From DAORHV01 sp964434575 (lineage in GTDB: Bacteria; Patescibacteriota; Gracilibacteria; Peribacterales; Peribacteraceae), in contig CAYSWB010000040.1 in the NCBI GenBank assembly GCA_964434575.1, positions 1 through 6,496 of the forward strand: DNA of 6,496 bases. Direction: 5' to 3'. Of this stretch, positions 1-5,131 are shown in pieces; the stretch's first letter is position 1, and each line of letters begins with the position of its first letter. The position numbers were made by a program, and so were the translations under genes. Under the pieces are notes generated by a model that was not told the DNA's origin, did no database searches, and saw nothing but the letters and a program-made list of their open reading frames with translations.

Positions 1-2
1 GC

Positions 3-1364
3 GACTACATGAAGATCGCCAACCAGTCCGTGAAGCCCGCCCTGCAGTCGCTCGGGTACGACGAGCAGCAGATCGGCGAGATCATGAAGTACGTCATGGG
101 CACCAACAGCCTGGAGGGCGCCCCGCACATCAACCGCGCCAGCCTGAAGGCCAAGGGCTTCACCGACGCCGACATCGCCGGCGTGGAGAAGAACCTGCCC
201 CAGGTGTTCGAACTCGGCTTCGCCTTCAACCGCTGGACGCTGGGCGAAGAGACCATGAAGCGCCTGAAGTTCACCGAGGAGCAGATGTCCGATTTCAACT
301 TCAACGTGCTCAAGGCGCTCGGTTTCACCGCCGAGCAGATCGAGGAGGCCAACGTCGTCATCTGCGGTCACATGACCGTGGAAGGCGCTCCGCACATGAA
401 GGCCGAGCACCTGGCCGTGTTCGACTGCGCCAGCAAGTGCGGCAAGATCGGCAAGCGCTACATCTCGGCCGAAGGCCACATCCGCATGATGGCCGCCGCG
501 CAGCCGTTCATTTCCGGCGCCATCAGCAAGACCATCAACCTGCCCAACGAAGCCACCATCGAGGACTTCAAGCATGCCTACCACCTGTCGTGGGAGCTCG
601 GCATCAAGGCCAACGCCCTGTACCGCGACGGCAGCAAGATGAGCCAGGCTCTGTCCAACAAGTCCGATGACAAGAAGGAGGAGAAGGCCGAGCCCACGGT
701 CATCGAGAAGATCGTCGTGAAGGAGGTCCCGCGCCGCCGCAAGCTCCCGGACGAGCGCATGAGCCTGACCCACAAGCTCTCCGTCGCCGGCCATGAGGCG
801 TACCTGCACGTCGGTCTGTACGAAGACGGCAAGCCGGGCGAGATCTTCATCAAGATGAGCAAGGAGGGTTCCACGCTTTCGGGCGTCATGGACACCCTGG
901 CGCTATCGCTCTCCATGAACCTGCAGTACGGCGTGCCGTTGGAAGTCCTGTGCGAGAAGCTCGTTCACACGCGCTTCGAGCCCATGGGCATGACCGCCAA
1001 CAAGGAAATCCCGATGGTGAAGTCCATCATGGACTACCTGGGACGCTGGCTGGCCCTCAAGTTCCTGACCAAGGACAAGGCCATCCGCTTCCACAACAAG
1101 GACTTAGTCGAGAAGTCCTACCTGGACGGTTCCAAGAGCAAGGACGCCTTCGCCATGAGCCTGCCGGTGGTCGACGAGGGCCTGGCCCGCGCCGTCCACA
1201 CCGCCGCCTCCACCGCGGCCGTCGCCGACGACAAGTCCGCCGACTACGCCAAGCTCCAGGGGTACACCGGTTCCGTCTGCAGCAGCTGCAGCAGCACCAA
1301 GATGAAGCGCAACGGTTCCTGCGAACTGTGCATGGATTGCGGCGCCACCTCGGGTTGCGGATGA
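3..1364 (+). CDS. nrdJ: Adenosylcobalamin-dependent (class II) ribonucleotide reductase, C-terminal part
   Basis: This enzyme reduces ribonucleotides to deoxyribonucleotides for DNA synthesis in the cytoplasm, using B12 rather than oxygen to make its radical. The gene is cut by the left window edge. Codon 3-5 is already in frame (Asp-Tyr before the first visible Met at 9), so that Met is probably internal. Counting from it (451 residues), the class II NrdJ signature runs from about 137 to 210: FDCASKCGKIGKR, then RMMAAAQPFISGAISKTINL, then LGIKANALYRDGSK. A linker rich in Lys and Glu follows (about 215-245). Next is the NrdJ C-terminal domain (GEIFIKMSKEG, LQYGVPLEVL, FEPMGMT). The end is a Cys-rich module with Cys at 424, 427, 438, 441, 444 and 450, as in other B12-dependent reductases. 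Motif EGAPH occurs twice (36-40 and 125-129) within a repeated region. A terminator follows 24 bases after the TGA. Confidence 0.96.
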   Translation, partial: DYMKIANQSVKPALQSLGYDEQQIGEIMKYVMGTNSLEGAPHINRASLKAKGFTDADIAGVEKNLPQVFELGFAFNRWTLGEETMKRLKFTEEQMSDFNFNVLKALGFTAEQIEEANVVICGHMTVEGAPHMKAEHLAVFDCASKCGKIGKRYISAEGHIRMMAAAQPFISGAISKTINLPNEATIEDFKHAYHLSWELGIKANALYRDGSKMSQALSNKSDDKKEEKAEPTVIEKIVVKEVPRRRKLPDERMSLTHKLSVAGHEAYLHVGLYEDGKPGEIFIKMSKEGSTLSGVMDTLALSLSMNLQYGVPLEVLCEKLVHTRFEPMGMTANKEIPMVKSIMDYLGRWLALKFLTKDKAIRFHNKDLVEKSYLDGSKSKDAFAMSLPVVDEGLARAVHTAASTAAVADDKSADYAKLQGYTGSVCSSCSSTKMKRNGSCELCMDCGATSGCG

Positions 1365-1388
1365 ACGCTCCACAAGCATGACACCTTG

Positions 1389-1413
1389 AAAAACGGCCTT
1401 CGGGCCGTTTTTT
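1389..1413 (+). terminator. Intrinsic terminator of nrdJ with UUCG tetraloop
   Basis: AAACGGCC (1391-1398) pairs perfectly with GGCCGTTT (1403-1410) around a TTCG loop. Flanking A bases (1389-1390) can pair into the run of six T (1408-1413). A GC-rich stem, an extra-stable tetraloop and a T-tract form a textbook Rho-independent terminator, 24 bases after the nrdJ stop. Confidence 0.93.
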
Positions 1414-1453
1414 CGTTGCGGAAGCCCGTTGTCGGGCCATGCGTATCATTTCG

Positions 1454-1481
1454 TTGACACGCGCTCCGCCATTCGTAGAAT
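1454..1481 (+). promoter_or_regulatory. Sigma70-type promoter, TTGACA-N16-TAGAAT
   Basis: A perfect -35 TTGACA (1454-1459) is separated by 16 bases from TAGAAT (1476-1481), one mismatch from the -10 consensus. Predicted transcription start is near 1487-1488, about 20 bases before the ATG at 1507. The promoter lies just after the nrdJ terminator, so the next gene is transcribed independently. The same -35, spacer length and -10 recur at 5724-5751. Confidence 0.8.
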
Positions 1482-1506
1482 GCGCACGTTTTTCCCCCTA
1501 TCAGAC

Positions 1507-1716
1507 ATGTCCATCATGCGCATGGCAGACGTTCACGAGAAGCACCCCCTGCAGCCCGTCGTGCCGAAGAAGAAGGGCATGGAGGCCCCCGACCGCGATG
1601 CCACCGCCCTGCAGATCGCCAATGAAATCGATGGCGCCCGCAACAAGGCTCTCCCGTTCGCCGGGTACTACACGACCAACGAAGCGGGCGATGAGTCCGA
1701 GGAGACGACCGACTAA
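1507..1716 (+). CDS. Small protein of unknown function (69 aa)
   Basis: I do not recognise this protein. It is soluble-looking and hydrophilic, with no signal peptide or membrane segment. It has a basic patch (PKKKG) near residue 22, a central segment likely to be helical (ATALQIANEIDGARNKA), and a strongly acidic tail ending ESEETTD. The start at 1507 is the first ATG after the promoter. In-frame ATGs at 1516 and 1522 are alternatives, and none has a Shine-Dalgarno sequence. An in-frame TTG at 1429 would place the start upstream of the promoter and is unlikely. Third codon positions are strongly G/C, like the neighbouring genes, which supports real coding. It stands alone between a consensus promoter and a strong terminator, so it is probably a monocistronic and well-transcribed gene. 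What it does cannot be read from the sequence. Confidence 0.75.
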   Translation: MSIMRMADVHEKHPLQPVVPKKKGMEAPDRDATALQIANEIDGARNKALPFAGYYTTNEAGDESEETTD

Positions 1717-1730
1717 GCGTATCGCCGACA

Positions 1731-1755
1731 AGCCGGGGACATCCCCGGCTTTTTT
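1731..1755 (+). terminator. Intrinsic terminator of the 69-aa gene
   Basis: AGCCGGGG (1731-1738) pairs with CCCCGGCT (1743-1750) around a four-base ACAT loop, followed by T at 1750-1755. It lies 14 bases after the TAA at 1714-1716. The hairpin overlaps the -35 and spacer of the next promoter. Confidence 0.92.
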
Positions 1756-1763
1756 GCTATGAT
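1736..1763 (+). promoter_or_regulatory. Promoter embedded in a terminator, driving a near-leaderless gene
   Basis: TGCTATGAT (1755-1763) is an extended -10 element: TG, one base, then TATGAT, one mismatch from consensus. Sixteen bases upstream is GGGACA (1736-1741), which matches TTGACA at four of six positions and sits in the stem and loop of the preceding terminator. The -10 ends only 6 bases before the ATG at 1770, so the predicted transcription start falls at or next to the start codon. Confidence 0.65.
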
Positions 1764-1769
1764 CCGCGC

Positions 1770-2258
1770 ATGTCCGACAATTTCCTGGATTTCATCCCCA
1801 GCCACGAGCGCGAGAAGATCCGCAGGCGCATGCGCAGCCCGGAGGAGTACGAGCGCCTGCGCGAGAAGGTGAAGGGCCCCGAGGACCTGGAGCGCGAGAT
1901 GAACAAGAATTCGGAGTACGCCGAGATGAGCTTCGCCCTGGAGACCGAAAAGAAGGCCCAGGAGGCGGTGAAGAAGGGCATCATGGAGCAGATCAAGGAC
2001 GGCGGCGTGGACAGCGTGGTGGAGGGCAAGCTCGACAAGAAGACCAAGGCCGCGCTGGAGGCTGGCAGGTTCGATATCGTTGCCGACAGCAGCCAGGAGT
2101 CATCGCCGAAGCTCAGGATCAAACCCAAGTCGGGCAACGACAAAGGCGGCTCCATCGACGCGCCGTCCGGCAAGGTTGCCGAGGCGTTGCCGCTGAAGCC
2201 GTCGTTCCAGGACAAGCTGGTGTCGTCGTTTCAGATCAGGACGAAGAAGTCCGCCTAG
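1770..2258 (+). CDS. Charged, probably helical protein of unknown function (162 aa)
   Basis: I do not recognise a family. The first ~75 residues are dense in Glu, Lys and Arg (for example SPEEYERLREKVKGPEDLER) and should form long amphipathic helices, possibly a short coiled coil. A segment around 75-100 (GVDSVVEGKLDKKTKAALEAG) looks ordered. From about 105 the chain is rich in Ser, Lys, Pro and Gly and probably flexible, ending with KTKK-like basic residues (IRTKKSA). There are no Cys, no signal peptide and no membrane segment, so it is probably cytoplasmic. The ATG at 1770 is chosen because an extended -10 ends 6 bases before it and no Shine-Dalgarno sequence is present, which fits a leaderless mRNA. 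The gene ends 2 bases from the stop of the convergent Cys-rich gene, with no terminator of its own visible. Confidence 0.8.
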   Translation: MSDNFLDFIPSHEREKIRRRMRSPEEYERLREKVKGPEDLEREMNKNSEYAEMSFALETEKKAQEAVKKGIMEQIKDGGVDSVVEGKLDKKTKAALEAGRFDIVADSSQESSPKLRIKPKSGNDKGGSIDAPSGKVAEALPLKPSFQDKLVSSFQIRTKKSA

Positions 2259-2260
2259 GA

Positions 2261-2767
2261 CTACAGGGGGTCCACGCAGTCGTAACAGTAGCCCACGCCC
2301 GTCAGCTGGCCCCAGAATTCACCTTGGACAAGCGAGCCGGTTTCGGTCGAGCAGAGTTTGTTGGGCGTGACGATCTTGGCGACCTTGCCTGCGGGACAGG
2401 CCTGGTCGGGCGGAAACGTGCGTGAGGTGTCGTAGCAATCGAGGGAATCGCGGCATACCTGGTTGGCGCCGCATGGCTGGGCACGGACTCCGCTGCCGAG
2501 GCCTCCTTTCTTGCACAGCGCCTCACGAGGATCTTCCGTGCCGGGAGAGCCGGGCATGGCGGGCGGAGTGAGCGGGGGCTCCAGTCCGCCGCCCGGAGGC
2601 AAGTCGGAGTTCAGCGGGATGGACGTCGAGCCGCCGACCGGAACGGAGGCGTTCATGCCGCCCGTGCCAAGGAGCGAACCAGCGAGAGGGGAGTTCGCGG
2701 CCACCAGGCCGACGACCACGAGGGCGCACGCGGCGCCGCCAGTCAGGTACATGGTTTTGGTACGCAT
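2261..2767 (-). CDS. Secreted or membrane-anchored cysteine-rich protein, unknown function (168 aa)
   Basis: The N-terminus (MRTKT, then a hydrophobic stretch at about 6-24 containing ACALVVVGLVAA) is a signal peptide or signal anchor. Residues about 30-80 form a Gly/Pro/Ser-rich spacer (PPGGG, PPLTPPAMPGSPG). The C-terminal ~85 residues carry eight Cys (85, 99, 105, 111, 124, 139, 161, 164), ending CYDCVDPL. An even Cys number outside the membrane suggests four disulfides in a small extracellular domain, which is inference. No catalytic motif is recognised. The ATG at 2767 is preferred; an in-frame TTG at 2803 would add 12 residues ahead of the hydrophobic segment. No Shine-Dalgarno sequence is visible before 2767. 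The gene is on the same strand as the RNHCP gene upstream but separated by 259 bases, and it converges on the 162-aa gene. Confidence 0.82.
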   Translation of the reverse strand: MRTKTMYLTGGAACALVVVGLVAANSPLAGSLLGTGGMNASVPVGGSTSIPLNSDLPPGGGLEPPLTPPAMPGSPGTEDPREALCKKGGLGSGVRAQPCGANQVCRDSLDCYDTSRTFPPDQACPAGKVAKIVTPNKLCSTETGSLVQGEFWGQLTGVGYCYDCVDPL

Positions 2768-2809
2768 GGGTCTTTGTGGGGAAGGGGAAAGGGGGATACG
2801 CAAAGTCGA

Positions 2810-2827
2810 CCACGGTTCACACCGTGG
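2810..2827. repeat. Inverted repeat upstream of the Cys-rich gene
   Basis: CCACGGT (2810-2816) and ACCGTGG (2821-2827) form a perfect 7-bp stem with a four-base loop. It lies about 43 bases before the ATG at 2767. An alternative pairing, GACCAC (2808-2813) with GTGGTC (2830-2835), competes with it. It could be an operator or a hairpin in the mRNA leader; no T-run follows, so it is not a terminator. Confidence 0.5.
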
Positions 2828-2955
2828 AGGTGGTCAGGAGTGAGCTGGATGTCCGAACATATCGCCTTCCCACTATAGGCTAATGAAGAAGCAACCGAGG
2901 ACGCTGAGGAGCAGTAGGTAACGCACGATTTGGAGAATATTCCGGTCCTTATTAA

Positions 2956-2979
2956 GGCGCAATGAAATGCCATTGAGCC
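2956..2979 (-). terminator. Weak hairpin after the RNHCP gene, possible terminator
   Basis: GGCGCAATG (2956-2964) pairs with CATTGAGCC (2971-2979) with one mismatch around a six-base loop. Read on the minus strand it lies about 48 bases after the RNHCP stop. The bases after it (TTAATAAGG in part) are a poor U-tract, so termination would be inefficient if it occurs at all. Confidence 0.3.
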
Positions 2980-3026
2980 CTTCTGCAAACTGTTTTCAAA
3001 GAATACTTTTTGTGTACAAGAATCGT

Positions 3027-3350
3027 TCACATTTCTTGATCAATCTGGCTTTGGGAAGCCACAAAACCCACCACATCGTCATCCGGGGCAGCTTTGTTTC
3101 TGGCCATCATTCCGCATGACAGGCACTCGTATTCGATGACGTATCCTTTCTTGCCATCCTGATCCAGGCTCAGCGGCATCAGCTGTCCCTTGCACGTCGA
3201 CAAGCGGTCGCCTGGACCGTCGCGGTCCACGTGCTTGCCCCAGAGGCACACCGTGCAGTGGTCGCGGTAGGTGCCTTTGCCAAGCGGCTCCACCGTCGCG
3301 CCGCAGTGCTCGCAGGTGAAGGGCTCTTCGCGCGGGATGAAGGTGCTCAT
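3027..3350 (-). CDS. RNHCP domain zinc-ribbon protein (107 aa)
   Basis: The whole protein matches the RNHCP family, a short bacterial zinc-ribbon-like domain of unknown function. Three CxxC pairs are visible (13/16 in CEHCG, 32/35 in the RDHCTVC segment, 76/79 in CLSCG), plus Cys53. The segment after Tyr28 corresponds to the name-giving RNHCP motif but reads RDHCT here. The family-typical stretches GKHVD, PGDR, KKGYVI and DDD near the C-terminus are also present. Paired cysteines imply bound zinc. Nucleic-acid or ribosome association is a guess from other small zinc ribbons. Its ATG overlaps the stop of the upstream 164-aa gene (ATGA), so the two are probably translationally coupled. A weak GAGGA lies 9 bases upstream. 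Confidence 0.87.
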   Translation of the reverse strand: MSTFIPREEPFTCEHCGATVEPLGKGTYRDHCTVCLWGKHVDRDGPGDRLSTCKGQLMPLSLDQDGKKGYVIEYECLSCGMMARNKAAPDDDVVGFVASQSQIDQEM

Positions 3351-3841
3351 GCGCGTCCGTCCTCGGCGTAGCGGATGCGCTCTTCTGCGGTTTCTTCCAT
3401 GGCAGGAGCCGGTGGGACGCCCGTGCGGATAGCTTCGGCCATACCCCGAAAATGGCGCTGCATGGCCGTTCCGGCCGCGCGGATCTCGTCGCGGATGAGG
3501 CGGGCTTCATCGGTGGTGGGCAGATCGGCGGGGGTGTCGGGGTGTGAGCTGTAATGGTCGGCTCCGGCATATGGCTCGGGCGTGAATTCCGGCGCCACGG
3601 GTGCCAGCCCGATGGACTGCTTGAGGCGGTGGGTGCTGCCGTTGCCGTCGAAGTCTGTGCTCATGCGGTGCAGGCGCAGCACCTTGGCACGGACATCTTC
3701 GACGGTTGCGCCATGCGTGCGCTGACGGCGCACCGAGGACTGCGTTTTGCCGAACTTGCGTTCGTTTCCTTCCGGGTCGGCGCGCCAGTCATCGACGTTC
3801 TCCAGGCTGAAACGGGTTTTCGCGTTGAAAGAGTGACTCAT
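3347..3841 (-). CDS. Hypothetical protein coupled to the RNHCP gene (164 aa)
   Basis: I do not recognise a family. The protein has no Cys, signal peptide or membrane segment, so it is probably cytoplasmic. The N-terminal ~45 residues are polar and basic (KFGKTQSSVRRQRTHG around 29-44). A short helix rich in Val and Arg follows (VEDVRAKVLRLHRM), then a Pro-rich, likely flexible middle (APVAPEFTPEPYAG). The C-terminal third is predicted helical (DEARLIRDEIRAAGTAMQRH onward) and ends acidic. Minus-strand codons favour G/C at third positions, which supports coding. It starts 44 bases after the ychF stop, with no promoter clear enough to call, so co-transcription with ychF is likely. Its TGA overlaps the RNHCP start (ATGA), suggesting the two products are needed together. 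A possible mini-ORF overlaps its own ATG. Confidence 0.75.
   Translation of the reverse strand: MSHSFNAKTRFSLENVDDWRADPEGNERKFGKTQSSVRRQRTHGATVEDVRAKVLRLHRMSTDFDGNGSTHRLKQSIGLAPVAPEFTPEPYAGADHYSSHPDTPADLPTTDEARLIRDEIRAAGTAMQRHFRGMAEAIRTGVPPAPAMEETAEERIRYAEDGRA
3360..3364 (-). promoter_or_regulatory. Shine-Dalgarno-like GAGGA before the RNHCP gene
   Basis: Minus-strand GAGGA ends 9 bases before the ATG at 3350, within the 3' end of the upstream gene. It contrasts with the operon-first and single genes here, whose starts show no such sequence. Five bases may match by chance. Confidence 0.35.
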
Positions 3842-3852
3842 AGGAGATGCAT
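3838..3852 (-). CDS. Possible leader mini-ORF (Met-His-Leu-Leu) overlapping the next start
   Basis: Minus-strand ATG CAT CTC CTA TGA occupies 3852 down to 3838. Its stop overlaps the ATG of the 164-aa gene (ATGA), the same coupling geometry as at the RNHCP start. Just upstream is AAGGTGA (3863-3857), ending 4 bases before the mini-ORF ATG. AGGTGA is fully complementary to the usual anti-Shine-Dalgarno sequence at a standard aligned spacing. The same AGGTGA is too far (15 bases) from the main ATG. Five codons can arise by chance, so this is a suggestion only. Confidence 0.25.
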   Translation of the reverse strand: MHLL

Positions 3853-3885
3853 GGTGTCACCTTGGTTCCCCGGAGACAAGGCCTG

Positions 3886-4980
3886 TTAGACGTTGAAGCG
3901 GAAGTGCAGGACGTCGCCGTCCTTCACGATGTACTCCTTGCCTTCGGTGCGCATCTTGCCGGCCTCCTTGGCCTTGGCTTCGCCGCCGAGCGAGACGAAA
4001 TCGTCGTACGCGATGGTTTCGGCTCGGATGAAGCCTTTCTCGAAATCGGTGTGGATGACGCCGGCGGCTTCGGGGGCCGTTGCGCCCTTGCGCACCGTCC
4101 AGGCGCGCACTTCCTTCACGCCGGCGGTGAAGTACGTCATGAGGCCCAGCGACTCGTACGCGGCCGCGATCAGGCGGTCCAAACCGGACGACGAGATTCC
4201 CAGCTCTTTGAGCATCGCCGCGCCGTCTTCCGGCGAGAGGGCGACCAGTTCTTCTTCCAGCTTGGCCGACACCAGCGCGGCGACGGCGTTCTCGGGCAAC
4301 CCGGCACGCTTCTTGGCCTCGGCGATGGGCAGCGTGGCCATGGATTGCTCGTCGGTGTTCAGCGCGTAGATCATGCGCTTGGACGTGAGCAGCTGCATCT
4401 GCCTCATGAACGGCAGCTGCTCTTTGGAAAGCTCCACGGTGTTGGCCAGCTTGCCGGCCTCCAGCGCGGCGCGCAGCAGCTCGAGTACTTCCAGCTCCTT
4501 TTGCAGCTCCTTGTTGCCGGAATTGGCCCCGCCTTTGATCTTCTCGAGTTTCTTCACCACCTTGTCCAAGTCCGCGATGATCAGTTCTGCTTCGATGATC
4601 TCGCGGTCGCGCTGGGGCGCCACCGAACCTTCGACGTGGATGACGTCGCCGCCTTCGAAGATGCGCACCACGTGGCAGATGGCGTCCACTTCGCGGATGT
4701 GCGACAAGAACGCGTTGCCGAGACCTTCGCCTTTGCTGGCGCCTTTCACCAGTCCGGCGATATCCACGAATTCCACGATGGTCGGCACGACCTTCTCCGG
4801 CGTCACGATCTCGGCCAGCTTCTTCAGGCGCGGATCCGGCACCTCCACCACGCCGACGTTCGGCTCGATGGTGCAGAACGGATAGTTCGCCGCCTGCGCG
4901 CCGTGGCTGCGCGTGAGGGCGTTGAACAACGTCGATTTACCGACGTTGGGGAGGCCGACGATTCCGATCTTCAATCCCAT
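3886..4980 (-). CDS. ychF: Ribosome-binding P-loop NTPase YchF (OLA1 family)
   Basis: YchF is a universally conserved TRAFAC-class P-loop protein that binds ribosomes and prefers ATP; in other bacteria it acts in translation and stress responses. The product is 364 aa, close to E. coli YchF (363). Visible motifs are the P-loop GLPNVGKST (9-17), switch/G3 DIAGLVKGASKGEGLGN (73-89), and NTDE (208-211) in place of the GTPase NKxD, as expected for the ATP-preferring family. A coiled region lies around 130-180. The C-terminal TGS-like domain (about 280-364) holds the family stretches TYFTAGVKEVRAWTV and HTDFEKGFIRAE and ends DGDVLHFRFNV. The start at 4980 is chosen because homologues begin M-x-x-K-x-GIVGLPNVGKS; an in-frame ATG at 5007 lies upstream of the probable -10. 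It probably heads an operon with the 164-aa and RNHCP genes. Confidence 0.97.
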   Translation of the reverse strand: MGLKIGIVGLPNVGKSTLFNALTRSHGAQAANYPFCTIEPNVGVVEVPDPRLKKLAEIVTPEKVVPTIVEFVDIAGLVKGASKGEGLGNAFLSHIREVDAICHVVRIFEGGDVIHVEGSVAPQRDREIIEAELIIADLDKVVKKLEKIKGGANSGNKELQKELEVLELLRAALEAGKLANTVELSKEQLPFMRQMQLLTSKRMIYALNTDEQSMATLPIAEAKKRAGLPENAVAALVSAKLEEELVALSPEDGAAMLKELGISSSGLDRLIAAAYESLGLMTYFTAGVKEVRAWTVRKGATAPEAAGVIHTDFEKGFIRAETIAYDDFVSLGGEAKAKEAGKMRTEGKEYIVKDGDVLHFRFNV

Positions 4981-5131
4981 GTGACGCGGCAGCATACCAC
5001 ACCGCATCCATCAAGTTGCCAAGGAAACTTCACTGCTAGCCCAAAGTTGCACCTCGGGCCGTCCGGGCTTGCCGCGATGCGTGGAATTGCACTTGCATGC
5101 GAATGGGGGAGTCCGTCATTCTCCCGCTCCT
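4981..5131. other. Divergent intergenic region between ychF and the SLH genes
   Basis: This stretch must hold the promoters of ychF (left) and the first SLH gene (right). For the SLH gene I find only weak candidates: TTGCAT (5093-5098), 18 bases, then CATTCT (5117-5122). GGGAG (5107-5111) and CTCCC (5121-5125) can form a small hairpin that ends 6 bases before the ATG at 5132. No Shine-Dalgarno sequence lies at normal spacing. Confidence 0.35.
4991..4999 (-). promoter_or_regulatory. Probable extended -10 promoter of ychF
   Basis: Minus-strand TGGTATGCT (4999 down to 4991) is an extended -10 (TGn then TATGCT, two mismatches). Ten bases separate it from the ATG at 4980, so the predicted transcript leader is only about 4 bases. 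No well-spaced -35 is visible; extended -10 promoters can work without one. Confidence 0.5.

Larger units (their letters stand above)
2768..3026. other. AT-richer intergenic region, regulatory candidate
   Basis: No convincing gene lies here. From about 2880 to 3026 the sequence is clearly poorer in G and C than its surroundings. On the minus strand TATAGT (2877 down to 2872) is a fair -10 for the Cys-rich gene but has no well-placed -35. That would give a leader of roughly 100 bases containing the hairpin at 2810-2827. A short palindrome CCTTATTAAGG lies at 2947-2957. Promoter calls here are tentative. Confidence 0.4.

Noticed and set aside
950..1381. 143-codon plus-strand frame inside nrdJ
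   Set aside because: It is Arg/His/Gln-rich shadow coding within the conserved NrdJ C-terminus.
2463..2843. 126-codon plus-strand frame opposite the Cys-rich gene
   Set aside because: The minus strand has a coherent signal segment, spacer and cysteine pattern; this frame has no start signal.
2743..3030. 95-codon minus-strand frame between the RNHCP and Cys-rich genes
   Set aside because: It covers the AT-rich intergenic part and overlaps the start of the Cys-rich gene. Composition and codon use are unlike the neighbours and there is no start signal.
3853..3881. CCTTG/CAAGG and GGTGTCACC inverted repeats after ychF as a terminator
   Set aside because: Stems are short or interrupted and no T-run follows on the minus strand; read-through into the next gene is more likely.
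4981..5007. Upstream ATG for ychF adding nine residues
   Set aside because: YchF homologues begin close to the P-loop as from 4980, and the upstream ATG lies before the probable -10 element.
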